DNA from: Himantopus leucocephalus
Taxonomy: Eukaryota > Chordata > Aves > Charadriiformes > Recurvirostridae
Reading direction: 5' to 3'
DNA length: 64,000 nucleotides
NCBI GenBank assembly: GCA_003993805.1
Contig: RSEF01000001.1
Coordinates: forward strand, 62,480,518-62,544,517
The position numbers and the translations under genes were made by a program. Below are positions 49,110 to 59,990 of this stretch, piece after piece. The notes under the pieces were generated by a model. The model had not been told where the DNA came from, ran no database searches, and saw nothing but the letters and a program-made list of their open reading frames with translations. The stretch's first letter is position 1. Each line of letters begins with the position of its first letter.

Positions 49110-49317
49110 AGACACAGACAGACTCTTCTCAGGGCTTTTGCACAGCAAAAGACAGAAGGCAAGGGCTACAAGTTGCAGCATGGAAATTCCAGTTAGATAA
49201 AAGGAAAAAAATACTATAAGGGTCGGTGAGCGCTGTTTCAGCAGCCCAGAGAGGTGGTGGAATATCCATCCCTAGAAATGGTGAAAATGTAACTGGACAG
49301 ATTCTGTGATGCTGTGG
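49110..49317 (+). mobile_element. Decayed CR1 LINE fragment
   Basis: The order of CR1 3' landmarks survives despite heavy change: CAGACTCTTCTCAG, a GGCAAGGGCTACAAG-like block, CAGCCCAGAGAGGTGGTGGA, ATCCATCCCT, and the terminal octamers ATTCTGTG-ATGCTGTG at 49301-49316. It is plus-oriented and shortened before the end. It is clearly older than the copy at 45.2 kb. Confidence 0.8.
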
Positions 49318-49963
49318 TCCTGAGAGAGACTCTGCAACATTTGGAAACATTTTCCTGTGTAATTCAAATTCTTGGATCGAAACAACTGTCCATAACCACC
49401 TTCTTCTTAAATATTACTTTGAAATGCAATTTAAAAAAACCCCTGTCCCTCTGTCCTCCTCAGAGCATATAACTTCGCTATTGATAGCTGGGGGTTAACA
49501 TATTTGTGATACAGTTACATTGCAGACCCCGCTGAAGTCTAGCCCCTGGCTAGCTGGGCACTGCCGAGGAAGCTCTGCATGACCCTCCCCAAAGTTGACA
49601 GTTAACATAGACAAGAGCTGATGAAGCAAGTGTCACACAGCAGATCATCGGCAGAGGCAGAAGCTGGGTCTGCTGTCTGTGCCATGCCACGGCAGGACTG
49701 CTCCCTGGGTTAGGGGTCCGGGAGTCCCACACTGTCCCTTTGCTGTCTCCCGCTTCGTGACCATGGGCTTTTGCAGGGTCACCCCGGAGGAGGTGACCAC
49801 CAGGCCAGCCAGCTGGGCTTGGTTTGTAAGGGGGGAGCTCCACCGTGTGGGCTCTGCTGGGAATTTCTGCAGGAAGGGGGCCTGGATTCAGGTGTACTGG
49901 GTTTGCAAAGGGGGGTTATTTTTTCTACATTATTGCGGGGGGAGGGGGGGAAGTTCCCCCTCA

Positions 49964-49964
49964 N
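49964..49964. other. Single undetermined base
   Basis: One N in a C/G homopolymer context (49937-49981), a local sequencing ambiguity. Confidence 0.95.
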
Positions 49965-50459
49965 CCCCTCACCCCACCCCCCACCCCTAGGAGAACACCT
50001 GCGTAACATAAATCATTTGGTTGTACCCAAGAGGATTGCTCAGAGCCTTGTGCATCACTGTGCAACAGACTAGTTAAAAGATGTCCCAGGACCCCATTTC
50101 TCCCGGGCCCACTTCTGCTACTGCGGCTGCAAGGGAAAAAAAAACAAGCAGTGAATTTCTCCTTTCCTAACAGCTCCTGCCATTAGAAAGAAAGACAAGA
50201 GACAGAATTGGCCTGGGGTAAAAAAAAAAAAAACAGACCTGCTGACACTGACAAGGCCAAAACCTGTAGGTCTGATGTGCCTTGCTTTTGTGCTGCTCCA
50301 CTGACATGTCTGCATTGTGTATGTCCCTGAAGCATCAGCTTTTGTATGCATGTGCTGACTGACCCTGCCTTTTGTGTACAGTCACTCCAACATGTCCAAG
50401 ATCGATGGGATTTTCTCTATGTGAGATGGAGAATGAATCTGCATGTGCCCTAAAGCCAT

Positions 50460-50640
50460 GTCTATCTCAATATTAGAAATCCAGCCGATTGCCTCCTCCC
50501 AAGGGAGGAGTAATGAATTACTGATGAAAAGGGTTATCTAAAATCCAAAAAACCAAGACTAGTCAACGTGTAAAAAATCCCAGGAAGCTGTTTGTTTTCA
50601 AGAATGGGTCTGATTAATTGTTGTATCAAAAATTTGAAAT
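50460..50640. promoter_or_regulatory. AT-rich island with paired homeodomain site and GC hairpin
   Basis: An 8-bp-arm inverted repeat, CTCCTCCC and GGGAGGAG (50493-50510), directly abuts TAATGAATTA (50511-50520), the P2 form of palindromic paired-class homeodomain site (TAAT-N2-ATTA). GATTAATTGTTG (50611-50622) adds another TAAT and a SOX-like ATTGTT. Enhancer function is inferred from motif density and locus. Confidence 0.3.
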
Positions 50641-53600
50641 GCAGCTTTATTCTGAAAAGCGGGCTCACCGCTCACAGTCTACCAATATGGCTTGGATCAA
50701 GAGGGCTCAGTTTGCAAGTACAGACATTTTTCCAGCCTTAAAGACAACCTATGAAAAGTCAGCGCAGGCTCTGAGAGTCAAACTCCCTTCTGCTTGTCTT
50801 TCGTCATGTGTAATAAGGAGTCTGCAAGCAGATCACACGTTGCATGACTAGTTAGCCTCTTGGCACTCAGATGCATTTCTCTCTACTGGGTCTGTGCTGA
50901 ATCTCCTATTTCTGGCTGCTTTTCTGCTACTGTTGTCAGCATCAACACGACCAACGCTGAGCTAACATCCTCTTCGATTGCTGTCCCTCGAGCCATGTTG
51001 TCTGTTTTGGGGGGAACTTTCAGTGGGCAAGTGGGGGGATTGTATTCCCCCCCCCCCGCCAATCCACAGCCTGCCTGCTCTGTCCCTACCCCACTTCTCC
51101 ACTTCTGCTGGGAGCTCCAGACCCCTGCAGGGGCCTCTACATGGTGCAGGTGCAAGATGGAGGTGGTGGTGGTGGCCCCATTGAGGTGGAACAGGGAACG
51201 GTCATACACAGGGGCGGTTTAACACACACCAGGGTGCGTGTGTGCTGTTAGCACTTGCATCCTGGGGCTACCAACTCAGAGAGGAAGGGGTGAGAAACAT
51301 TGAAAACATGGCTGCAAATGATCTGACTGCATATTTCCCAACTTACAGATCTTATCACTGCTGTACTCAAACTCCTCCCGGAATGAGATGTACCTTCAGT
51401 TCATTCCACTGACAAGCTGGAGATACCTCCTCCCCAGGGTGGCCCCCAAGCTACAACTGCTTGCCCCATAGAATTTCAGCAGAATACAATATCGCTGTCC
51501 TTCGGAGTTCTGGCTGACTTAATCTGGGTGGTGAAATTTAACATTTTGGGGATGAAAAGTGGTATTTTTGTGTATTGATTAATTTTTTTCTTTTTTTTTT
51601 CCCCCCTGGGTGTTTTAATTGTCCTTCTTCTGAGATTTCCTGAATTTAGGCTTATTCTGGTGAAATGGACAATGCTTCGTGGTAGATGCGTTGTATTTCC
51701 ATATGCACCAAACACGTTTCATTCCCCTTTGACTTTGTCCCCACAGACTTCTCCTAGTCAAGGAGATAGGTCTCAGGAGCATCTGTTCTTACCTACCACT
51801 GATATATTGCTCAGTGCTGACCCCCAGAAGGTCTAGCTGTTACCTATATGAAAGCATTACATGCAAAAGAAGTATTTACAACCTGAAAAAACAGTGACTT
51901 AAAACCTAATGGTTTTTCTGAGACCCTGCAGGTGGAAAGCACGGGCCCTGACTTGGCTGATCATTTTCAATTTATAAGGCAACTTTCAGCCTTTTCACGC
52001 CAGGGGCATGACCACACGCTATCGCATGGCCCAGGAGGACTGCCTGTCTGGTGAGGCGCTGACAAAGCTCTTGGTCCTTGTGTTGAGCCCCTGGGGTGTG
52101 GAGCCCCACAATGGAATAGTGATGGGGCATATGGGGGGCCACAGCTCGTGAGCAGTGGCAGAGCGTAGGGTGGGAAACAGGCAGAGACTTGCCCTCATTA
52201 TGCATGGGTCTAACATGCCCAATTACCCCATCCTCTCCTCACCTCCACGATGTAAAAGACTCTTGTTGAGAGTGGTCATAATTCACGGTGAACACCCAGC
52301 CTCCCCCTTACTCCCTTCACACCCGCTGCTCTCCATTTTCCTTCCAGAAAAAAATGTGTCTTTGATGAAATGAAATGGCTCAGTCAAAGAACCCCTCAAA
52401 TGGTTGGGGACCCCTGCACTTGGCCACCCTTGCCCACTTCCCAGCTCTATTTCTGGCTGAGTTTGGAGTTTAAGTGGGCTGACCTTGTGCCCTGGCTGCC
52501 CCGGGGGTCAGTGATGAAAGCGGATGGAGGCTTCACAGTCAGGTCTCTTGTGTGTGACTCTTTTGTTCCCGGGACAGGGGTGTGCAGTGCCTGGGACAGT
52601 GCTTAATTGTTCGGGGGCACTGCTTTACCCGTCATGCCCTTCCCCGGGTGGCCCCAGCCCTTCTTGCTCATGCGTGGGAGGGAGGCAGCTTCCCCACTCG
52701 GGGTAGGGAGGAGGAAGCAGAGTCTGAGTTGCTCAGCATCATTTCTGGCTGCTTATCAATCTGTGTAATACATTTTGTGGAGTGTCAGAAAGCAAAAAAA
52801 AAAAAGCCAAAAAAATTACTTCCTGGCATTTTGTGACTCCTGTCTGTCACTGAGTGCATCCTCTATTGTCCTGCCATGCAGACAAGAGCAACATCACCTT
52901 GCTCTGGCCAACTTCTGGGTCCATCTACCGTGCTCCGTGGCATGCACTCGGTCACCAAGACCTCCCTCTGCCCTTCTGCAGGTGTTTAATGAGGAAAACC
53001 CAATGGATCAGGCCTGAGGCACTGGGCTTAGCCCGAGTGGAGGCGATGGGTTCGCACCAGGGAGTGCAGAAGCTTTGGGTTGGGGCACATCAACAAATCC
53101 GGGTGGTATTATGGGGGAGCAAGCCCAGGGCTGGAGGTATGGAGGCTCCTGGAAAGCTTTGCTAGACCTGAGTTGGGCACCCATGCCTGGCACGGCCCGA
53201 GGACATGCAGAGGAGCAGTGGGTTTGCTGTAGGTATGCGTGGGCAGGGGATGATGCTGGACAGCCTGTGGGTGTGGTGATAAAGAGTTGAAGGTTTCCAA
53301 ATGTCAGTGATGGAGGTAGGTCAGCAGAGCTCAGCATAAGCATGTGGGAAGCATTGTACTACTCAATACCTATTTAGCTGCCCCCTCAGCATCTTTCTTC
53401 TCGCAGCGAGTCCTTCCTGTGCTTTTCATTACAGCTGGAGGCTGGGGCAGGAGCCTCCACAGTGGGCCCTCCCCTCTGCTGTTTCGGGGAGTGACTGCGC
53501 AGAGGAAATGGATAAAAGGAGTGGAGGGTCAGGGTTTAATTACCCCATTATGTGCAGAGACGAGTGATGGACAGAGACTGTCAGTGGGTCACCGATTAGC

Positions 53601-53904
53601 TGCCATGGAGCAGACAGAGGAGGAGGGGAAACGTGATGAGCCCCCGGGACAGACTAGTGTTGGGGAGAGCCTTGAGACATGGAGATGGCAGCTTCTAATG
53701 GGAGACACTTTTTCTTTTCCTGGTTTCCCCAGTCCTTCATCCCCCTCTTTGTCCCAGCTCCATCAGGAGCCTGGTGGGCTAAAAAGCCTGCTGCTGGGCC
53801 CTGGCTGCCTCACTGGTTAGGGACAAGGGCTGCTGGGGTGGCAGGTCCCCCAGGGCGGTGGAGAAGAAGGTGGGACTGCACTGAGTGTCCCTGTGGGGAG
53901 ATAG

Positions 53905-53987
53905 CAAGGAAGGATGGAGGGAGGGAAAAAGGGAAGGAGGAATGAAAGGGCAGGAGGGAAGGAAAGGAAGAAGGCTGAAGGAAGTGG
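53905..53987 (+). repeat. Polypurine (GGAA-rich) tract
   Basis: About 80 bases almost entirely A and G on the plus strand, built of degenerate GGAAGGA/GGGA units. It is probably a decayed tetranucleotide repeat. Confidence 0.7.
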
Positions 53988-54269
53988 CTGCTGGCGGGTG
54001 AGGTCTAATATACACACAGTGCTCCTCTGTGCGAGTGTGAAGGTCTCCTGCAGGGAGATCAACCCAACCGAAGTGGAAACCAGGCTGCCTGTTTCCAGCC
54101 CCATTGGCTCACCACTGCTTCCCTTGGACATGGCTGAATGCCTCTGGTAATAAATCTCTCTCCCCATCTGTTGTCTCTGGGGCTGCGAGAGGGTAGCATT
54201 ATTCTCTTGGTAAATTTGGTGACCTGGTTTTGTGTAAGCAGAATGCAGAAGTAACAAGTTTCAGTAAGT

Positions 54270-54720
54270 CTTGCCCTTTCTGCTTCCAACCCCCAGGTAC
54301 TGCCCCCTCCTTTCCTTCTCACACTCATATCAAGCCCTTGTTCCTCATCCCACCACGCTGCCTCTGAGCCCAGCCTTCCTTTCCTACATACTTGACAAAT
54401 CACTCAACTCTTATCCCTGACCCTGCCCTCAATCCTGCCATACAATGTCACACCTAACCTTCTTCCACCAGTCCTGTTACCCTTGGTCTCAAGACTCCTC
54501 TTTCTTCTCCTTTTCCCTACAATCCCTCTACACATCCTCTTTTGGATTCTGACCTTCAGTTTCTAACTCCATCCATAGTTGTCCTCCAGGGTTCTGCTTC
54601 CTGTATCCCCTCTCCCTATCACTCCTACCCTCTCCTCTCCCTTTCTCGCCTTTCCTCACTCATCCATTACCCCTCTTTGCTATCCCCTTCACCCCTCATC
54701 TCCCAGGGTTGTTTGCATGA
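54270..54720 (+). repeat. Long pyrimidine-biased stretch
   Basis: About 450 bases strongly rich in C and T on the plus strand with CCTTCT/CCTCTC-like units but no clear period. It lies just beyond the purine-biased tract near 53.9 kb. No protein family is seen in its ORFs. Confidence 0.55.
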
Positions 54721-55559
54721 ATCGTCTCTGGAATCATGAGATCACTGTTTTTTTCTGTCTCTGTCAGTGGGAACATCACATTAGGAGCGTGGATAAGTGA
54801 CCGGGGGCCATTGGGGTGACTCTGGCACCCCCCCTCCCCACCCTCCCTACCCCCCTCTTCTTCTGTATCAAAGGAAGCTTTGTTGTCCAAATGCAGAAAG
54901 AGAAAAGCAGATAAAAAGGCGGAACATGTGATCTCATTGGCTTTATTTAGCCATCCAGCTATCCCTCCTCTTTTTTCTTGATTCATCCAAAATTATCTAA
55001 GTAAGAATCCATAATCCATCCTTGGGCTTCTCATCTGTGAAAGAGATGGTGGTAGATTCTTTTTTCCAAAGGGACTTCAACAGCTGACCTCTTGGTCTCC
55101 ACAGGGTGCAAAGATGACCCTGACCGGGGCTCTCTAGGCAGTGTAATGCCTTTGACTACAGTAGCCTCCACTGCAGGACTGTGGGATCTCACCCTGTGAA
55201 GGGGAATTGTGACCAGGGAGAAGCAATTCCTTCTACTTGTTTCACCATTGCTAAATGGGAGTTTCTAAGAGGATCCAGCAATGCATTGTTTCATCAGGGG
55301 CACTGCTTGGTGGGGAGGTTTATGTTTATAGCATTAGATGCACAACATTTGAATTAACGGATTGCTGGATCTGCCAGAGACTTGCTTTTTTGACCAGGGT
55401 AAAATTCTTCATCTCTGGGTGCTTCAATCATCCTTTGTGATGGAGATGATCAGTGTTTATCTACTAAAGCTGACTGTACACTCCTGGCGAGCACCCTGTA
55501 CGACAGAGCTACTGTGGGACCAGTGGGGCACAGCTGGGATTGCAGTAAAGATCTCTGCG

Positions 55560-55990
55560 TCTGTGTTGGGATTCATTTAGATGTTATCAAGCCAGGAGGC
55601 AGGAAGAGGATTATTATGTATTCGTTAATTATTACATATTAGTTGGGTTTGATGCTTTACAATGAAAGCTGCTCTGCACGCAGTTTCGAAACAGATATGG
55701 TTGACTTAGCACAAATCTTTATTGTGGGCACAGTCATACGAGTATAAGAAGTTGGTCAGTGCACCATTTTCATGGTGTTTTAACCAGCTTGGTTAAAATC
55801 CACCAGACAAGAAGTCCTTCTAATGTGGGAATATAATGGCCCTTTTATCTGTATAGTCCATTCCCCTTCTGTACAGGAATAAAAATTCTCCAGATAATGC
55901 CTTACATCCACAGCTTTGTATGCGGGTGTGCGGGAAGTCACTAAGGCTGCAATTTAATGATTGTTTCAATGGCTTTCCAAAATAGTTAAG
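55560..55990. promoter_or_regulatory. AT-rich candidate enhancer with SoxE-like paired site
   Basis: An AT-rich block with GTTAATTATTAC (homeodomain-like, 55624-55635), ACAATG (55660-55665) and the inverted pair CACAAAT (55710-55716) and ATTGTGG (55721-55727) separated by four bases. Head-to-head SOX half-sites with a spacer of 3-5 bases are the arrangement bound by SoxE dimers. A further ATTGTTTCAATG is at 55960-55971. Function is inferred. Confidence 0.35.
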
Positions 55991-56539
55991 GCACTGAATG
56001 GGAGAAGAGTGCAGAAAGCTTGGCAGATGGAGCTAGGCAGCATATGCCATGTTCATCTAAAGCACGACACGGAGTGAGATGAACTTGGGACAAAGGGTAG
56101 TCAGAGGAGTGAAGTGGATCAGTAGAGAAGAAGATGAGCAGAAAGGCAGAAATAGCAAGATTTGCTTCAGGTGAGAGTGAAGAATTTGATTTCCTTGCAG
56201 AAGGCAGTATCAGTGAAAGATATACCCAAATGCTCTAAAAGGCAGGGAGGTGGGAACTTGGCTGGGGAATTGTTTCTGTTGCAGAAAGGTCATTGTGGAA
56301 GTTGCAGTGACTTTAGTGTCATGTGAACTTTTATGTATCTATGTACGTACATGTACAATGACTCAGTGAAGCAGTATGTGCAAGGAGACTATAGCTAGAA
56401 GGATGTCTGTGGGAATGCCTGAGGTATAATTTCAATGGGGTGTGGGAAGACATGATGTCCATGGGGATTTGCCACAGCTTTTCTGTGGTAGGAGATCATG
56501 CACAAGAAATTTTACAGCAATGGTGTGGAGAAACTATAT

Positions 56540-57000
56540 GACATTACAACCCATCCAACAAAGAGTGTTTGCTCCAGCTTACAAACAGCTGAATCAGTAA
56601 ATGCGGAGGCAAGAAAGTGACTTTTTTGTGCCTCCCGTGTGTTTTTAACAAATGCAGAGTTCCTATAAAAAATCTAGACCCATTGAAGCCGCCACCAGAC
56701 TTCTGCCAGTTCTGGATCCCTATCATTTGATTTTCCTGAAACAGGCACCATGACTCCATTCGCAAGACATTTGCATTAGCATGTTGGGCTGATTCAACTT
56801 ATATCCTGCCCTGTTGTGTCTGATTCATTCTTCGCCATTTCTAGGAGAAGCCCGAGGGAATGCAGAGGGCCCTTCACATAGATGCTCAAGGTCTCTATCA
56901 GATAATAGCTGAAGAAATATTTGCCATGACCGAGCTATGGCCATTTTTTGCCATTCCTTAGTCACTTGGCAGCCAATGGAGGGAAGAGGCGAGAGCAGGG
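56540..57000. promoter_or_regulatory. Candidate conserved element with exact POU octamer
   Basis: It contains ATTTGCAT at 56769-56776 within a run of low-repeat sequence, plus CAGCCAATGG (56970-56979, CCAAT type). It shows no exon signature and no transposon. Its reading as a regulatory element is tentative. Confidence 0.25.
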
Positions 57001-59262
57001 TGGGGGAGAGTAAATGAGACAGAGGGACAAGAACAAAAGATTCTTTTGTGGTACAGAGAGAGAGAAAAGGGAAAGCATCACCAAATGCCCAGAAGCCATG
57101 TTTGTAACAAGAGACCTATTCTCTCAGCTACTTGGAAAACAACTTGGAGTAAAAGGCCCTGGTTGAATTAACCCTTCATGGAGGTGACTTACTGAGCGTG
57201 CAGGAAAGACGCATGGCCATGGGAGGCGTAATCTGTGTGGCGAGGTAGCGGCGTTGGCTCTTGGGCAATTTAAAGCAAGGATTGGTTGTCTGGGAAGAGG
57301 AAGTAGGGATGACGTTGGGTGGTTTGACCATACCAAAGTTTTAAAATGTCAGATGTCCTTTCTTCATAGGAGCTTTGGTTTTGGCAAAGATCACTTGAGG
57401 GTTTTTTGCAGCATATGAGCTGATGACTCTTTTCCGTTGACATTTTTTCTAGGGACACTAGCACCTAGGACTGTGGAGAGAGAAAGGAAAGGAAAACACA
57501 ACCCCCCAGAATATATGTTTTACTGCAGTATAATCTTGTCCCATCACAGCCTCTGTGAATTCAGCTCCTACTGTTGGCGTTCAAAAACTCTGTTTTCACA
57601 CATTGCATCTCTCTTGCTCATGTCTTAGAGCATGTCTTTGGCTGAGAAGAACAATGTTACTGGAGTTAGGGGTTCTCCATACAAATGAATTGAAGGCAGG
57701 CCAAATCCCCCATCCCCAAAGAAAAAACAGCTTCATTTCATTGTGAACACTCTCCCTTAGCCTCCTCCCTGCCCTTTCTAAGGAGGCTTCCTCTTTTATT
57801 GAGTGGATCTTTGGGTGAAAGGGGATGATTGTAGAAAAAGTTCTACCCGAGGAAAGAGAATCGGCACCTGTCTGAAGATGAAATATGAGATATCAGCATA
57901 CGACAGGTCAGTTTGTATCTGAGCTTGCATATTAAAAGAAGTGAGACAGCCAGATCTGATGTAAAAGCTTTTTCTCCCCATGACAGTACAGCAGGGACAG
58001 CACTCTGCCTCTGGAGCCTCCTCACATAGTGCCAGGCAAAGGGAAGCAAAAAGCAGTTTGGAAATAGAAAGATGGTCCTCCTGTCTGCTTCCCCGCCTCA
58101 CCAGGACAGGAGTAGCATCCACCCATCATGGGTCACCCATCCCCCTTGGCTCGGTGGCGCAGATGGGGAGGATGCAGTGGGTGCCCATGGAGCCCGCAGT
58201 CAGGTGGGCTGCTGAGCGGATGTGAGATGCACACAACATTACGACTGTGCTTTCGTAAATAAGCAATCACATGGGACTCGTGCGCGTGTGTTAGAGCAGT
58301 GCTTTGAAAACAAGCAGGAAAATCATGTGGCAACAGAAGTCTGCAGGCTCCCGGCCCTCCCCCACTCCCTAACCTTCTCCCTCCCTTTTCTCTCCTTTTT
58401 CTCTCTCTCTGTCTTATTGAGATGGTAACCACAAAGGCTGGAGCTGACTTGTGCTCCTGCTAACCTCATCCTGGGCTTTGGGGTGTTTGTGTTGGCACTT
58501 GGTCTCAGTGTCCAACCTACCTGTGCCACTCAGACCACCTGTGCTGTGTGATGTCCCCTGCAGCCCTGCCATGGAAATTTTCAAGTTCAGTCTCCTAGGC
58601 AGATGGAAGGACATTTACCCAGAGGAGATGCTAAATATGATTAAGCTCCGTGGGATTTTCACTCTTGCAGCTCTGACTCCAGCAGAAATTGACTTTTTCT
58701 TGGCGCTATGGTTTTAATACCTGACTGGCACTTACTGGAGTCACTTGTAGGGTCAGAAGAGCGAGTTCTGGAGTTTGAAATGCAGTTTGGAAGCTAAGAA
58801 ATTTGAATTTCTCCACTGCTCCCTCATACAACACATTCACAGTAGCACGGCAAGGCAGGAGTCTCAGCGCATTAAGACCTCAGCCAAGCTAAGAGCAGGT
58901 AGTGTTCTTTGTAGAACAAGTGCCACCACACTATCAATAAATGCATGTCTTTGAGCTTTGGCTCCACTAACGGCCTCCTACTGTAACTAAGTTCTTACGT
59001 GCATATGGCTACTGACCTTGCTGAGTGCAAAGTGCTCAACGAGTCAAAAAGGAACTGAGGGATTTAGTGGGCTCTGCCAGGTGAGGTGCACTTGGGTGGT
59101 GTTGCCGATTACACCTTCTTCTACTGTGCTTTCCTGCAGCTATCATTTCTTCCAAGCTGGCCTTTCCTAGCTTAGAAGCTCAGGATCTTAGTCTCCGTTC
59201 CATAAGACCTTCACCTTTGCCTGTGTTACATGTTCCCCCAAATGCATTTCTGCTGACTGCAG

Positions 59263-59302
59263 TCTCCTCTCCTCTCCTCTCCTCTCCTCTCCTCTCCTCT
59301 CC
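59263..59302 (+). repeat. (TCTCC)n pentanucleotide repeat at gap edge
   Basis: Eight uninterrupted TCTCC units run directly into the N block. The true array probably continues into the gap. Confidence 0.95.
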
Positions 59303-59402
59303 NNNNNNNNNNNNNNNNNNNNNNNNNNNNNNNNNNNNNNNNNNNNNNNNNNNNNNNNNNNNNNNNNNNNNNNNNNNNNNNNNNNNNNNNNNNNNNNNNN
59401 NN
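59303..59402. other. Assembly gap of 100 N
   Basis: Exactly 100 N, the conventional size for a gap of unknown length. The left flank is a pentanucleotide array, the likely cause of the break. Confidence 0.98.
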
Positions 59403-59764
59403 TTTGTTGCAAGAGATCCATCTGGATTTGAGTCAAGAGGATCTGCTGGAGGCAAAACGATAGGGCACAAGGTGTGGGAGAGAACTGAAGAATTAGTGCA
59501 TCTGTATCGGTATGATGTGCAGGGCATTTCAGGGGGACCAACGCTGTTAACCTGTTTGAGATAAAGTGCCACAAGCTCTTAAAGCCATGGTGACCTCTGT
59601 AAAATACAGACATTTTTACCTGAAAACATATTTCAAGTGTCTCAGAGCTGATCTTTTGTTGCCTTGCAGATGGCACATCCTGCTGCACCTCCTTATTGGG
59701 TTAGACTTTGAGTGCAACTGGACAGGCTAGACTATACTAGTCCCTGAATGGAGTGTGGCTTGAA

Positions 59765-59990
59765 TTTGGTCAGAATGGCCTGGGTATGGCTGGCTTGGCC
59801 TGAGTTACGCTGGCTTTGATCCGACTGAGCTACACTGACATGCACTGAGTGCAATCGGAATGGGGGTTTGAAATGGCAGCTTGTGACAGGCGTGTCCTGG
59901 GTAGGGTAGACGTGACTGGGTTAACTGCCTTAGACTGTGTTGGATTTGGAGCTGAAGATGAAACTGGTTTGCACTGAGTTAATACTTAAG
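59765..59990 (+). repeat. Decayed minisatellite
   Basis: The core CTGRGTTA, often followed by a few bases and CT, recurs about six times: near 59780, 59800, 59824, 59843, 59919 and 59974. Spacing is irregular. TGGCTTGGCC/TGGCTTTG units lie between the first copies. This resembles a worn tandem array. Confidence 0.45.

Noticed and set aside
56341..56356. Overlapping GTAC-type palindromes
   Set aside because: They are low-complexity alternation of GTAC units and short, with no context beyond one ACAATG.
58451..58717. 88-codon plus-strand ORF
   Set aside because: It has a plausible-looking composition, but no splice sites, domain or conserved motif can be named.
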